64,000 nt of DNA from DASPJQ01 sp035299065 (GTDB lineage Bacteria > Bacteroidota > Bacteroidia > Flavobacteriales_D > UBA2798), in assembly GCA_035299065.1 (NCBI GenBank), contig DATGXI010000032.1:1-64000 (forward strand), written 5' to 3'. Position 1 is the stretch's first letter. The number at the start of each line of letters is the position of its first letter. Below the pieces are notes generated by a model. The model had not been told where the DNA came from. It did no database searches and worked only from the letters and a program-made list of their open reading frames with translations. This document shows, in pieces, positions 1 to 8,823 of this stretch. The position numbers and the translations under genes were made by a program.

Positions 1-314
1 TTAAAGCGTGGTTTATCATCACGGTCAAACTTCTTCTTAAATCCACCATCGTCTTTTTTAAAGCGCGGCTTGTCATCGCGGTCAAATTTTTTCTTCTCGT
101 ACCTATCGCTTGATTTATCTTTTTTGAAAGCGGGTTTATCACCGCTCCGGCTATCGTCCTTACGTGTGTATTTTTTTTCAGAACCACCCTCGCTTTTATC
201 CTTGCGCACAAATTTTCCTGATGATTTTTTATCTCCTCTTTCTTCTTTTTTACCGAACCCTGGTTTTCCTGAACGCGAAAATGAAGGTTTTCCGCCTCTG
301 CGTACTTTTGACAT
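1..314 (-). CDS. N-terminal part of a basic low-complexity protein, probably an rRNA pseudouridine synthase (cut by window edge)
   Basis: An open frame begins at an ATG (complement of 312-314) and runs off the window edge, giving about 104 residues. It is almost entirely Lys, Arg, Asp, Gly, Ser and Phe, with a repeated unit like FDRDDKPRFKKD that is also visible as an imperfect DNA repeat near positions 1-100. In Bacteroidota, RsuA/RluB-type pseudouridine synthases commonly carry such disordered charged N-terminal extensions before the S4 and catalytic domains. The catalytic part lies outside the window, so the product is inferred from composition only; a DEAD-box helicase tail is an alternative. 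Confidence 0.55.
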   Translation of the reverse strand, partial: MSKVRRGGKPSFSRSGKPGFGKKEERGDKKSSGKFVRKDKSEGGSEKKYTRKDDSRSGDKPAFKKDKSSDRYEKKKFDRDDKPRFKKDDGGFKKKFDRDDKPRF

Positions 315-409
315 TGCTTAAATTTTTTGCAAAGTTAATATAAAAGGCGGGTAAACTCCCTTAATATACCCTTGAAAACGGTTACAGGCAGTAAGTTTGG
401 CAAAAGAAT

Positions 410-817
410 CTACATAAACGGGTAATAAGCTCCTTCGTGGTGCTCAATATCGGTCTTGGTATCGCTTATCCAGGTAACCGTTATGATGTCAAAACGCGAT
501 TCCAGCTCAATTTCACGCTCGCGCAAATACCCGTCAGCGGCCTTTATAATTGATTTTTGCTTTTTTATATTAACCGCCAGGGCCGGCTCAACTAGGTAGT
601 CAAGTGTGCGAGACTTAACCTCTACAAACACCATAACATTTTGATATTCAGCAACTATATCAATTTCCAGCTTTCCGTAAAAATAGTTGCTTTCCAAAAT
701 CTTGTACCCTTTATCAACCAGTAACTTACGGGCAATTTCTTCACCCCGGGTACCTTTTGCTTTGTTATTTTTTTTACTTTGGAACAAATCTTGTAAAGCT
801 TCGTACAAAGTTAGCAT
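410..817 (-). CDS. YraN family protein (UPF0102, nuclease-fold)
   Basis: A 135-residue protein with the YraN signature: GTRGEEIARKLLVDKGY near residue 22, then the restriction-endonuclease-like core E-(x)-D with FVEVKSR, followed by a helix rich in Lys. Length and motif order match the family, which has the PD-(D/E)XK fold; its substrate is not established. The ATG start (complement of 815-817) lies only three bases from the ATG of the divergent gene at 821. Either each promoter sits within the other gene's 5' coding region, or the true start is slightly downstream (a TTG at codon 4 or 11 exists). Confidence 0.85.
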   Translation of the reverse strand: MLTLYEALQDLFQSKKNNKAKGTRGEEIARKLLVDKGYKILESNYFYGKLEIDIVAEYQNVMVFVEVKSRTLDYLVEPALAVNIKKQKSIIKAADGYLREREIELESRFDIITVTWISDTKTDIEHHEGAYYPFM

Positions 818-820
818 ATT

Positions 821-1459
821 ATGAAAAAATTAGTCATTCTTTTTACCGGTGTTTTTGCACTTGCACTTACCCTTGTAAGTTTTATTCCCGAAGGGCCTTT
901 TGAAGGCATTATTGATTTCGAAAAGAAAACGGGGTCAACAACCATTAAATATAAATACCATGTCAAGGCCGACAAAATTCGCGTTGAAGATTATGGAACC
1001 GATGGAACACTGCAAGGTATTATGCTTGTAAACACCACCACCGGCAAAGTATTTAACCTGTCGCCTGATCGTAAACTATACAGTGCCGTTCCTAAAAAAG
1101 AACCCAACATGAATATTCAGGTAGTGGTGAAAACCGGTGCTAAAAAGGAAATTGCAGGTGTAAGTTGTACCGAGTACAGTGTAACATGTGAAGCTGAGCA
1201 ACGCGTTACCACATTTTATGTAGGCGGTTCACAATTTGATTTTTTTGTACCCTTCTTAAAAACACTACACCGCAAGGACAAACTTTCGGTTTACTTCCAA
1301 AAGCTAACCGGTGTTGATGGCATGTTCCCTTTCATGGGCCAGGAAAAAAAACTGGACGGTACTGTGCTTACAACCCTGAAAGTAAATTCATTTAAACGCA
1401 CTGCCGTTGATGACAAAATGTTTGAAATACCGGCTGACTACAAAGAGTTCAAAAAATAG
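821..1459 (+). CDS. DUF4412-like secreted protein
   Basis: A 212-residue protein with an N-terminal signal segment (residues 1-20) and no other membrane helix. The body has the pattern of DUF4412-type proteins: an opening FEGIIDFEKK strand, a central CTEYSV motif, and a C-terminal TLKVNSFKRTAVDDKMFEIPADYK, typical of periplasmic or outer-membrane-associated beta proteins in Bacteroidota. Function is unknown. It is followed by a rho-independent terminator, so it is probably a single-gene transcript, divergent from yraN. Confidence 0.75.
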   Translation: MKKLVILFTGVFALALTLVSFIPEGPFEGIIDFEKKTGSTTIKYKYHVKADKIRVEDYGTDGTLQGIMLVNTTTGKVFNLSPDRKLYSAVPKKEPNMNIQVVVKTGAKKEIAGVSCTEYSVTCEAEQRVTTFYVGGSQFDFFVPFLKTLHRKDKLSVYFQKLTGVDGMFPFMGQEKKLDGTVLTTLKVNSFKRTAVDDKMFEIPADYKEFKK

Positions 1460-1487
1460 CATTCAGCATTGAGATAACTTAAAAAGA

Positions 1488-1519
1488 GTCCCTGCAAGTA
1501 TTGCGGGGATTTTTTTTTT
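1488..1519 (+). terminator. Rho-independent terminator after the DUF4412-like gene
   Basis: A stem TCCCTGC / GCGGGGA (one G-U pair, loop AAGTATT) is followed directly by a run of nine T, 29 bases after the stop codon at 1459. Confidence 0.8.
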
Positions 1520-1758
1520 AATGGGGTGATGTGCTGATGTGCTAATCTATTAATGGGTTAATTAAAATCCTATATAATTTAATTAGCTTATCGGGTTATT
1601 GACACATAAGTTTATTCGTTGGCCATTATTACCGTATTATTTTTTCTCTTCAACCAACTCATTGGCTTATTAAAGCAATTAGTTGTTTAATTGACCTAAA
1701 AAACATTCATTACTGGGAGTAATCAGAATACAACTTACTTAGCGTAAATATTTTCCGA

Positions 1759-2088
1759 CTAGATCACACTAAAAAAATTGCAACTAATTAACATGCTATA
1801 CACACCCAAAAAACCACCTGCAAAAGCCGGTAAGAGCGCATAATTTATTTTTGATCTGAAAAAAGTAACCCAACCCAAAATACTGCTGCTTGTCGAAAAA
1901 ACTGCTGTAATAAGCAGAAGAATATACGTTTGATTTCCATATAACAAAATATTATTGCGTACGTTCTCTTCGAACTCATCTGTAAACTTTGGTAAATAGT
2001 AGGTAAGTAAAGCAACAGAACTTAAGTATGCCACAACAAGAAATATGTTGGCACAGACCATAGCTTTTTTGCTAAATAGTATGTTCAT
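1759..2088 (-). CDS. Small hypothetical membrane protein
   Basis: A 109-residue protein with three hydrophobic segments (about 10-30, 53-75 and 82-104) and a charged loop FTDEFEENVRNN between the first two. No family is recognised. The ATG start is clear, with a purine-rich stretch upstream. It lies between two unrelated genes; the preceding AT-rich gap 1520-1758 shows only imperfect short TTAAT-type repeats and no other gene. Confidence 0.55.
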   Translation of the reverse strand: MNILFSKKAMVCANIFLVVAYLSSVALLTYYLPKFTDEFEENVRNNILLYGNQTYILLLITAVFSTSSSILGWVTFFRSKINYALLPAFAGGFLGVYSMLISCNFFSVI

Positions 2089-2168
2089 CTTTTGTTAGCT
2101 CAACTCCATTAAAAGTTTCTACCAGTTCAAAAATTTCCTCTCAAACTTCCGTATCTCAACACTATGTG

Positions 2169-3059
2169 CTACTGGTAAAAAACAACTTCGCCCCCGGTAA
2201 TCTCCAGCGTACACTCAGCCCCAAACACCATGGCTTTATTTGCATCCTGGTGTCCTGCGGGGAAATTAAAATACACCGGGTATGTATACTCTTTTACCGC
2301 ATCGCAAATAATTTCACGTGCATTTTTTCCGAATGCAATGGTATTGTCTTTCATTTCTGTAAAACTGCCAACCACCAACGCCTTTAAGTTGGCCAGTTTT
2401 CCGGCACGTTTCAGGGTTAACATCATGCGGTCAATGTGGTACAAATACTCATCAAGGTCTTCAATAAACAATATTTTTCCATTTGTATCAATGTCGGTTG
2501 GTGTGCCAATCATGGCATAGAGCAATGAGAGGTTTCCTCCCACCAAAACACCATCGGAATTTGCAGGGCGCAAGGTTTCATCGGCAAAGTGATAGGTATT
2601 TCCCTGTCCCGTTAATGCGTTGTATAAACTTTTAGTGGCTTTTTCATGTTTGTCAAAATTCACAGGCATGGTTGCGTGTAGGGTACAAACGTTAGTTTTT
2701 GTGTGTATGGCTGAATGAAATGCTGTAATATCACTGTAACCAACAACCCACTTTGGGTGGCGTGTAAAACTCACCAGGTTTAAGGCATCCACAATGCGTA
2801 AACAGCCATACCCTCCCCTTATGGCAATTACCGCCTTTATATCGGGATTGTCCAAAGCCCACTGCATATCGGCACAGCGCTCCTCATCGGTGCCCGAAAA
2901 CTGGTTATAACTACCATAAACATTGGGGGCCAATACAGGTTCAAAACCCCACTGGCCAATGGTTTGTATGGCTGGCTCAAGTTCGGCAGCGCTCATTTTG
3001 CGGGCTGGGGCCACCAATGCAACTTTATCGCCTTTTTTCAAATAAGGGGGTATTACCAT
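2169..3059 (-). CDS. LD-carboxypeptidase, peptidase family S66 (LdcA-like)
   Basis: A 296-residue protein of typical S66 length. It shows the IRGGYGCLRI substrate loop and the nucleophile elbow VGYSDITAFH (Ser109 from the ATG start), followed by LFIEDLDEYLYHIDRM with Glu200 and FPAGHQDANKAMVFG with His270: the Ser-Glu-His triad of the family. These enzymes remove the terminal D-residue from L,D-linked tetrapeptides in peptidoglycan recycling. I chose the ATG at 3059 over an in-frame TTG at 3068. No signal peptide is present, which agrees with a cytoplasmic enzyme. Confidence 0.9.
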   Translation of the reverse strand: MVIPPYLKKGDKVALVAPARKMSAAELEPAIQTIGQWGFEPVLAPNVYGSYNQFSGTDEERCADMQWALDNPDIKAVIAIRGGYGCLRIVDALNLVSFTRHPKWVVGYSDITAFHSAIHTKTNVCTLHATMPVNFDKHEKATKSLYNALTGQGNTYHFADETLRPANSDGVLVGGNLSLLYAMIGTPTDIDTNGKILFIEDLDEYLYHIDRMMLTLKRAGKLANLKALVVGSFTEMKDNTIAFGKNAREIICDAVKEYTYPVYFNFPAGHQDANKAMVFGAECTLEITGGEVVFYQ

Positions 3060-3150
3060 GGCTTTCAATTTAGTTGAAAAATAAGGTTTTTATCAATAAA
3101 AAACTTAGCCATAAAACTTAAATTAGCCAACAACTTAACGTTATAAGTGA

Positions 3151-3567
3151 ATGGAAAAACGCGTAACAGGCATAGGAGGCATTTTTTTCAAATGCAGTGA
3201 TACCGAAAAGGTAAAAGATTGGTACAACAAACACCTTGGCATTCCTACAACCCAGTGGGGAGCAATGTTTGAGTGGCGTGACAAGGATGACAAAGAAAAA
3301 ATGTGTACAACAACCTGGAGCCCCTTCAGCAGTACAACAAAACATTTTAGTCCGTCTGAAAAACCGTTTATGTTCAACTACCGTGTTGCAAACCTGGACG
3401 CATTATTGAAAGCTTTAAAAACCGAGGGTGTTGAGCAGGTTGGAGAAATGCAAACCTTTGAATACGGTAAATTTGCCTGGATCATGGATTGTGACGGAAA
3501 TAAAATTGAGTTATGGGAACCCATTGATGAACCCATTATTGAAGAAGACAAGAAAAATAAAAACTGA
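3151..3567 (+). CDS. VOC superfamily protein (glyoxalase/bleomycin-resistance fold)
   Basis: A 138-residue protein opening with GIGGIFFKCSDTEKVKDWYNKHLG and ending with FAWIMDCDGNKIELWEP, the hallmark first and last motifs of a glyoxalase-fold VOC domain with a metal-ligand Glu in IELWEP. The substrate cannot be told from sequence. Its TGA stop (3565-3567) overlaps the apparent CTG start of the subtilase gene, so the two are probably translationally coupled. A decayed VOC-like gene also lies near 16.8 kb. Confidence 0.85.
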   Translation: MEKRVTGIGGIFFKCSDTEKVKDWYNKHLGIPTTQWGAMFEWRDKDDKEKMCTTTWSPFSSTTKHFSPSEKPFMFNYRVANLDALLKALKTEGVEQVGEMQTFEYGKFAWIMDCDGNKIELWEPIDEPIIEEDKKNKN

Positions 3568-5297
3568 GAACACTTTTTTCCTATATCATCTTATTCGTTT
3601 TTTTAGGTTGCACAGCGTATGCGCAACAAGGCAAATGCTGGGTAATTTTTAAAAACAAAACCCAAACTGGTTTTGACGCAAAAGCCTATTTCACGCCTGC
3701 TAACCTTGAACGCAAAAAACAAATGGGTTTGCCTGAAGCCGACACCTATGACCTGCCGGTTGACTCCAACTACGTAAATGCACTTAAACCCTATTGTGAC
3801 AGTATTACCTATGTAAGCAGGTGGCTCAATGCTGCATGCATTTATTTTCCACAAAACAATCTTTTGGCAATACAAAACCTGCCATTTGTTGCGGGCATTG
3901 AAATGAGCCGGTACGAAACAAAAATTTGCACCGGAACCGAAAATTTAAGTGACCTGCACCACGGGCAAATTAATTTACTTAAAGGTCAAACCGACCGCAT
4001 GAAGGCCAGTGCGTTTAAAAAAGCAAACCTTACCGGTAAAGGTGTAACTGTAGCCATTATTGATGCTGGTTTTACCGGTTACACCAAAAACAGTTTATTG
4101 CGCAGCGTACGCGCCAACAACCAAATTAAACACACCTGGGACTTTGTGCGCAAATCACCCAATGTTGATCATGGATCTACACACGGCACAGCGGTTTTAT
4201 CCTGCATTGCTGGCAAAATTGATTCGGTATACATGGGTTGCGCATACGATGCCGATATATTACTTTACCGTACTGAAAAAGGGTTTAACGAAAAGTTTTC
4301 TGAAGAAGAATACTGGATGGCTGCTGTTGAAATGGCCGATAAACATGGCGCGCAGATAATCAACACATCACTTGGGTATAATGAACGCAGGTATTTTCAA
4401 AAGGACATGGACGGTAAAAAAAGTTTATTGTCAAGGGCTGCAAATATTGCATCACGTAAAGGAATACTGGTGGTTTGTTCTGCCGGCAATGAAGGCGACA
4501 TTGACTGGAAAATTATATGTACTCCCGCTGACGCTGACAGTGCATTAACCGTAGGAGCAATCAATCCATGGACGGGTATACAGGCATCCTGGAGCAGTTT
4601 TGGCCCATCGGCCGACAAACGCATGAAGCCAAATGTAGCCGCTTACGGATATGTTATGGCTGCTGATGCCGGTGATGGTATTTACGAAACACTTGGCACC
4701 AGTTTTTCAAGTCCGCTGGTTGCGGGTTTTGCCGCATGCGTAAGGCAGTTAAATCCCGGTATAACTGCTTATGCACTCCTCAAAAAAATTGAATTGTCGG
4801 CCGATCTTTATCCCTATTATGATTACGCACATGGTTATGGTGTTCCGCAAGCGGACTTTATTTTAAACGACACCAATAAACGTGTATACGACACCGCTAT
4901 TTTCACAAAACCTACATTTGAAATTGTATTTGATAAAGATTCCATTTTACAGGTTATACTGAGCACTGATGCGTATGTTCCTGCTTTTATTCCGGTAAGG
5001 GGTTACTATACCCTGCCTGCTGACAGTATGAACCAGTACACCAGCTATGAAGGCAATGATTACAAAAGTTCTGTTCATTTTTACGATGAGTGGCTTGCGA
5101 GTACCGAAATTTCATCACTTTTCACAACAGAGCCAGGTTATTTTTATTACAACATTACTTTGGATGGAGAAGATTACCTGGATGAGTATTGTGTTATAAA
5201 TGTTCGCCAGAAAGAAATTTTACGCCTGCGCAAAAGTTTCCCTCAAAAAACCTATACCTTTCATTACAGGGGGTACACAAAAACCATTCAATTCTGA
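3564..5297 (+). CDS. Secreted subtilisin-like serine protease (S8) with CTG start
   Basis: A 577-residue S8 protease. The catalytic triad is visible: Asp167 in AIIDAGF, His207 in HGSTHGTAV and Ser380 in GTSFSSPLVAG, with the oxyanion Asn309 in CSAGNEG. The first ATG (3723) would delete the N-terminus, but the frame stays open upstream to a stop at 3558. There it encodes a good signal peptide ending in TAYA|QQ, then a FKNKT prodomain-like strand. The only plausible initiator is CTG at 3564, inside CTGA shared with the VOC stop codon. No canonical T9SS signal is seen at the C-terminus; residues after about 430 form an extra beta-rich domain. Confidence 0.85.
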   Translation: MRTLFSYIILFVFLGCTAYAQQGKCWVIFKNKTQTGFDAKAYFTPANLERKKQMGLPEADTYDLPVDSNYVNALKPYCDSITYVSRWLNAACIYFPQNNLLAIQNLPFVAGIEMSRYETKICTGTENLSDLHHGQINLLKGQTDRMKASAFKKANLTGKGVTVAIIDAGFTGYTKNSLLRSVRANNQIKHTWDFVRKSPNVDHGSTHGTAVLSCIAGKIDSVYMGCAYDADILLYRTEKGFNEKFSEEEYWMAAVEMADKHGAQIINTSLGYNERRYFQKDMDGKKSLLSRAANIASRKGILVVCSAGNEGDIDWKIICTPADADSALTVGAINPWTGIQASWSSFGPSADKRMKPNVAAYGYVMAADAGDGIYETLGTSFSSPLVAGFAACVRQLNPGITAYALLKKIELSADLYPYYDYAHGYGVPQADFILNDTNKRVYDTAIFTKPTFEIVFDKDSILQVILSTDAYVPAFIPVRGYYTLPADSMNQYTSYEGNDYKSSVHFYDEWLASTEISSLFTTEPGYFYYNITLDGEDYLDEYCVINVRQKEILRLRKSFPQKTYTFHYRGYTKTIQF

Positions 5298-6022
5298 AAT
5301 CGTTTATTGTATATATAGCCCTTGCAGTTATGTGCGTACCTACGGTAAACGCCCAGGATTATCTTATTCACCAGTTTCCAAAGCTGGACACCATTCCAAA
5401 AGAGTATGGGCCTAATTTAAAAAATTATGAAGCCATGATTTACGGGTTGGGCGCCCTGTTCGGGAACTCTGACAGCTCAGGCAGCAATATAAACCCCGGG
5501 AAATCGTTTTACGTTACCTATGGCGCACGCTATAAAAACAAAGTGACCAAATTTTTGAATACCGGTTTTGATTTTATGTTTGAATACCGAAACTTTAATT
5601 TAGCCCAAACAAACAAAAAAGTTTTTGCCGATACCATTATTCATAAAAAAGAAAGGTATATGCAATTGACAGTTGGTGCAGGTTACTTCCTGCGTTTTAA
5701 CCTGACCAAAAGGCGCGGCAATCACCTTGGGAAATACATTGATGTGTATTGCAACGGATACTACTCACCCATAAACCGGTATTATGTGTATGATAAATTA
5801 CCCAAAGGATCGGGCGCACGTCATGAAAAGCTTATGTACCGTAAACTGGAATTTGCCAACCCTTTTTGGGCACAGACTGGTTTACGTTATGGCATTTCAT
5901 TTTTCCAGTTCCAGGCATTTTACCGGTTTACCAATATGTTTAAGAAACCTGATAAATTTTCCTTTCCGGAATTACCACGGTTTGGCGCAGGAATCTTAAT
6001 TGACCTTGAAGTATTTAACTAA
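5294..6022 (+). CDS. Outer-membrane beta-barrel-like protein with CTG start
   Basis: A 242-residue protein, if started at the CTG at 5294, which overlaps the subtilase TGA as CTGA. That start gives a textbook signal peptide (KSFIVYIALAVMC...VNA|QD); the first ATG downstream would cut the signal peptide in half. The mature part has alternating aromatic strands (FYVTYGARYKNK, FDFMFEYRNF, GAGYFLRF, AQTGLRYGISFFQFQAFYRF) and a terminal strand ending LEVFN, as expected for an outer-membrane barrel. No named family is recognised. It is co-transcribed with the subtilase and probably with the LpxD-like gene 16 bases downstream. Confidence 0.7.
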   Translation: MKSFIVYIALAVMCVPTVNAQDYLIHQFPKLDTIPKEYGPNLKNYEAMIYGLGALFGNSDSSGSNINPGKSFYVTYGARYKNKVTKFLNTGFDFMFEYRNFNLAQTNKKVFADTIIHKKERYMQLTVGAGYFLRFNLTKRRGNHLGKYIDVYCNGYYSPINRYYVYDKLPKGSGARHEKLMYRKLEFANPFWAQTGLRYGISFFQFQAFYRFTNMFKKPDKFSFPELPRFGAGILIDLEVFN

Positions 6023-6038
6023 CGCATTTTATATACAT

Positions 6039-6971
6039 ATGAAATTAGAAAAACCCACTACCCTAAAGGAAATTGCAGCATTTTTAGGTTGCGAATTCAG
6101 TGGAGACCCTTCACATGTCATTACGGGTATTAATGAAATTCATGTTGTTGAACCGGGCGATGTGGTATTTGTTGACCACCCCAAATATTATGACAAAGCG
6201 CTGAAATCAAAAGCCACAACAATTATAATTAACAAAGATGTTGAGTGCCCCGAAGGAAAAGGATTATTGATAAGTGATGATCCCTGCCGCGACTTCAACA
6301 AATTAAACAAGCATTACAGACCCGTTCAACACCTTACTAACGCTGTTGGAACTAACGCAAAAATTGACAAATCGGCCGTTATTTACCCCAATGTAACCAT
6401 TGGAAACAATGTAACCATTGGTGCGGGCTCAATTATTTACCCGGGCGTTGTTATTATGGACCATACCGTAATTGGAAACAACGTGATTATACATGCCAAC
6501 ACAACCATTGGGGGCGAGGCTTTTTATTACAAGAAACGCGATGGTGTATTTGAAAAAATGCATACTTGTGGCCGGGTAATTATACATAACGATGTGGAAA
6601 TTGGTGCCCAGTGCAGCATTGACCGTGGCTTAACAGGCGACACGACCATTGGACAAGGCACAAAAATTGATAACCAGGTACACATTGGACACGATGTGGT
6701 GGTTGGTAAAAATTGTTTGTTTGCTGCACAGGTAGGCATTGCCGGCTGCGTGGTTGTTGAAGATGGTGTAACCCTGTGGGGCCAGGTGGGCGTTATTAGC
6801 GGTGTTACCATTGGCAAAGGTGCTGTGGTAATGGGGCAAAGTGGTGTGGGTGAAGACCTGGAAGGCGGTAAAAATTATTTTGGTAGTCCGTGTGGTGAAG
6901 CCCGAAAAAAATACCGTGAACTGGCAGCCTTGAAAACAATAATTGAAAACTACCAGATACGAAAGGGATAA
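6039..6971 (+). CDS. LpxD-like UDP-3-O-acylglucosamine N-acyltransferase
   Basis: A 310-residue left-handed beta-helix acyltransferase. An N-terminal LpxD uridine-binding-type domain (residues 1-100) precedes hexapeptide repeats (IGNNVTIGAGSIIYPG and others). The LpxD signature DNQVHIGHDVVVGKNC carries the catalytic-type His at about residue 215-218. LpxD adds the second acyl chain to UDP-acylglucosamine in lipid A synthesis. It stands away from other lpx genes, so it may be the second LpxD paralogue often seen in Bacteroidota rather than the housekeeping copy. The ATG at 6039 matches the family N-terminus (LEKPTTLKEIAAFLG). Confidence 0.85.
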   Translation: MKLEKPTTLKEIAAFLGCEFSGDPSHVITGINEIHVVEPGDVVFVDHPKYYDKALKSKATTIIINKDVECPEGKGLLISDDPCRDFNKLNKHYRPVQHLTNAVGTNAKIDKSAVIYPNVTIGNNVTIGAGSIIYPGVVIMDHTVIGNNVIIHANTTIGGEAFYYKKRDGVFEKMHTCGRVIIHNDVEIGAQCSIDRGLTGDTTIGQGTKIDNQVHIGHDVVVGKNCLFAAQVGIAGCVVVEDGVTLWGQVGVISGVTIGKGAVVMGQSGVGEDLEGGKNYFGSPCGEARKKYRELAALKTIIENYQIRKG

Positions 6972-7033
6972 CCAGTCAGCGTTTTAACGCCTGCTGAAAC
7001 GAACCTGTTTTTGTTACGAAAATTTTGTTGACG

Positions 7034-7049
7034 CATGGCTTAAGCCATG
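7034..7049. promoter_or_regulatory. 16-bp perfect palindrome before the propeller gene
   Basis: CATGGCTTAAGCCATG is a perfect palindrome ending 15 bases before the ATG at 7065. It could be an operator or a hairpin that affects initiation; no regulator gene lies adjacent. Confidence 0.3.
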
Positions 7050-7064
7050 GCTATTTAATACCAA

Positions 7065-8138
7065 ATGAAAAAAACATTTTTGTACATATTCTTACTGTTC
7101 GCATTAAAAGTTAATGCACAGGATGCATCCTACACTAAAGTTGATACCGTTTGGTCCATTCACACCAAAGGCTACGTTACCATGATGCCTTATGTGGACG
7201 ATGAAATTACCGTTGTGGGTTGCGACCAGGGAAATTTGTATTGCGTAAACTCGCATACCGGTGAAAAGCTATGGGAGTATAAAAGCGCTGTAGATGAAGG
7301 TCCGGCCAAAAACGGAATTTTTCACACCATTGTAAGTGACAAGAATTACCTGTATATGAACAATAGCGGAACAGTGGTTTTGGCCATTGACCGTAAAACC
7401 GGGCAGGAAGTTTGGAGGTATTATGAAGCCAGATTTGATGATGATATTTTTACCCGCATTGTTCAGACCGAGAAAACAATTATACTAAACACGTTGGTTC
7501 CTTCAGTATTATGCATTGATAAACAATCAGGAAAAAAAGTATGGGAATACAATGAGTTTACCCGCAAAGCCGGGCCTGCAGCAATTGTTTCTGACAACAA
7601 AGATAACATTTACTTTACCTCGCCTGATAGTGTATTACACTGCATAAACGCAACTACCGGGGCAAAAAACTGGGAAATAAAAACCGGTTCCAGTACTTCA
7701 CCGTTTGGCCCGTGTTTACTTGAGGACCGTATATTGGTTAACCGCCACCGCAACAAACGCGATACCATAAGTTCAATTGAATGTTATTCACTGAAAACGC
7801 AAAAATTACTTTGGAAAAAAACAGAAAAACCAAGTTTGATTTTTGGTCACGGAAAACAATTTTATTCATTTTCTGACGGTATCCGGTGCTGGGACGTAAA
7901 TGGCAAAGAGGTATGGCGCATTGAAGGGAATTTCAGGTGGTATACTGCACCATTATTTAAAGATGGAAAAATATATTACCACAACCGTTTTGGCGCCACC
8001 ATTTGGGTTATTGATGAAGCCACCGGCCACATTGTTAAATTATACCCGGTTGATGGGAAAACGTATACTACGCCTGTGGTAACCGACAAGTATATTTATT
8101 TTGCACAAGGTCATAATTACAGGTGCATGCGTAAATAG
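7065..8138 (+). CDS. Secreted PQQ-like beta-propeller protein
   Basis: A 357-residue protein with a signal peptide (MKKTFLYIFLLFALKVNA|QD) and at least four PQQ-type blades. Each ends in a Gly-x-x-(x)-W motif after a CI/AID-x-x-TG turn (TGEKLWEYK, TGQEVWRYY, SGKKVWEYN, TGAKNWEIK). The fold is that of a beta-propeller like BamB or quinoprotein dehydrogenases. The tryptophan motifs are structural, and no active-site residues of quinoprotein dehydrogenases were recognised, so a scaffold role is more likely. It is followed closely by the CPCC gene (8-base gap). Confidence 0.75.
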   Translation: MKKTFLYIFLLFALKVNAQDASYTKVDTVWSIHTKGYVTMMPYVDDEITVVGCDQGNLYCVNSHTGEKLWEYKSAVDEGPAKNGIFHTIVSDKNYLYMNNSGTVVLAIDRKTGQEVWRYYEARFDDDIFTRIVQTEKTIILNTLVPSVLCIDKQSGKKVWEYNEFTRKAGPAAIVSDNKDNIYFTSPDSVLHCINATTGAKNWEIKTGSSTSPFGPCLLEDRILVNRHRNKRDTISSIECYSLKTQKLLWKKTEKPSLIFGHGKQFYSFSDGIRCWDVNGKEVWRIEGNFRWYTAPLFKDGKIYYHNRFGATIWVIDEATGHIVKLYPVDGKTYTTPVVTDKYIYFAQGHNYRCMRK

Positions 8139-8145
8139 TTTATTT

Positions 8146-8823
8146 ATGACGGAAGAACTCAAAAAATCAATTGATGATCTTTACACTGTTTTTTCAAAAT
8201 ACCCCCTGCGTTCAAAAATTGAGGGATGTCCCTGCTGCGTAAGTGACAACGATCAGCTACCTTTGCATAAACTTCCATTAAAAAAATTAAGTTCCGATGA
8301 TTTAAGCCGGTTTGCGTTTAAAGCACTTACCACCTGGGGAACCGAAGATGATTTCAGGCATTTTTTACCACGTATTTTTGAACTTGTGGCCACTACCGGT
8401 TTTGGCACCCACTTTTTTATTGTACTTGACAAACTGCATTATGGCAAATGGACGGGTTGGAAACAACAGGAAATTGATGCTATAAAATTATTTCTTGAAA
8501 CATGGTGGTATGATATGGCCACAGGAAAAACACATTTTGCAACAGATAACTTTATTGACATACTGGTGTTTTACAATTTTGAAAAAAACCTATTGAAAGA
8601 CTGGAAAATTTCTTTTGAAGATGATAGTTTTACAAACCTGATTGCGTTCATACAGCACCTGGACAGGTCACACTACCGTGATATTCCCGGCTTATCCACA
8701 TGGCTTATTGAGCACATTACCTTAATTGAAAAAGGTTTTTTTCATTATGAAAAACAAGACAAGCGCCTGGCTAAAGAAATATCGGTTTGTCACGATATGG
8801 TTTATGCCTTGACGTTTACCTAA
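8146..8823 (+). CDS. Conserved CPCC protein of unknown function
   Basis: A 225-residue soluble protein. The N-terminal region holds KIEGCPCCVSDNDQLPLH (about residues 27-44), a compact Cys pair with nearby His that could bind zinc. It is followed by LSSDDLSRFAFKALTTWGTEDDFRHFLPRIFEL, which I recall from an uncharacterised family spread through actinobacteria and Bacteroidota. The remainder is helical and acidic. I chose the ATG at 8146. The stop codon overlaps the stop of the convergent PorP/SprF gene by four bases, leaving no room for a terminator. Confidence 0.65.
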   Translation: MTEELKKSIDDLYTVFSKYPLRSKIEGCPCCVSDNDQLPLHKLPLKKLSSDDLSRFAFKALTTWGTEDDFRHFLPRIFELVATTGFGTHFFIVLDKLHYGKWTGWKQQEIDAIKLFLETWWYDMATGKTHFATDNFIDILVFYNFEKNLLKDWKISFEDDSFTNLIAFIQHLDRSHYRDIPGLSTWLIEHITLIEKGFFHYEKQDKRLAKEISVCHDMVYALTFT

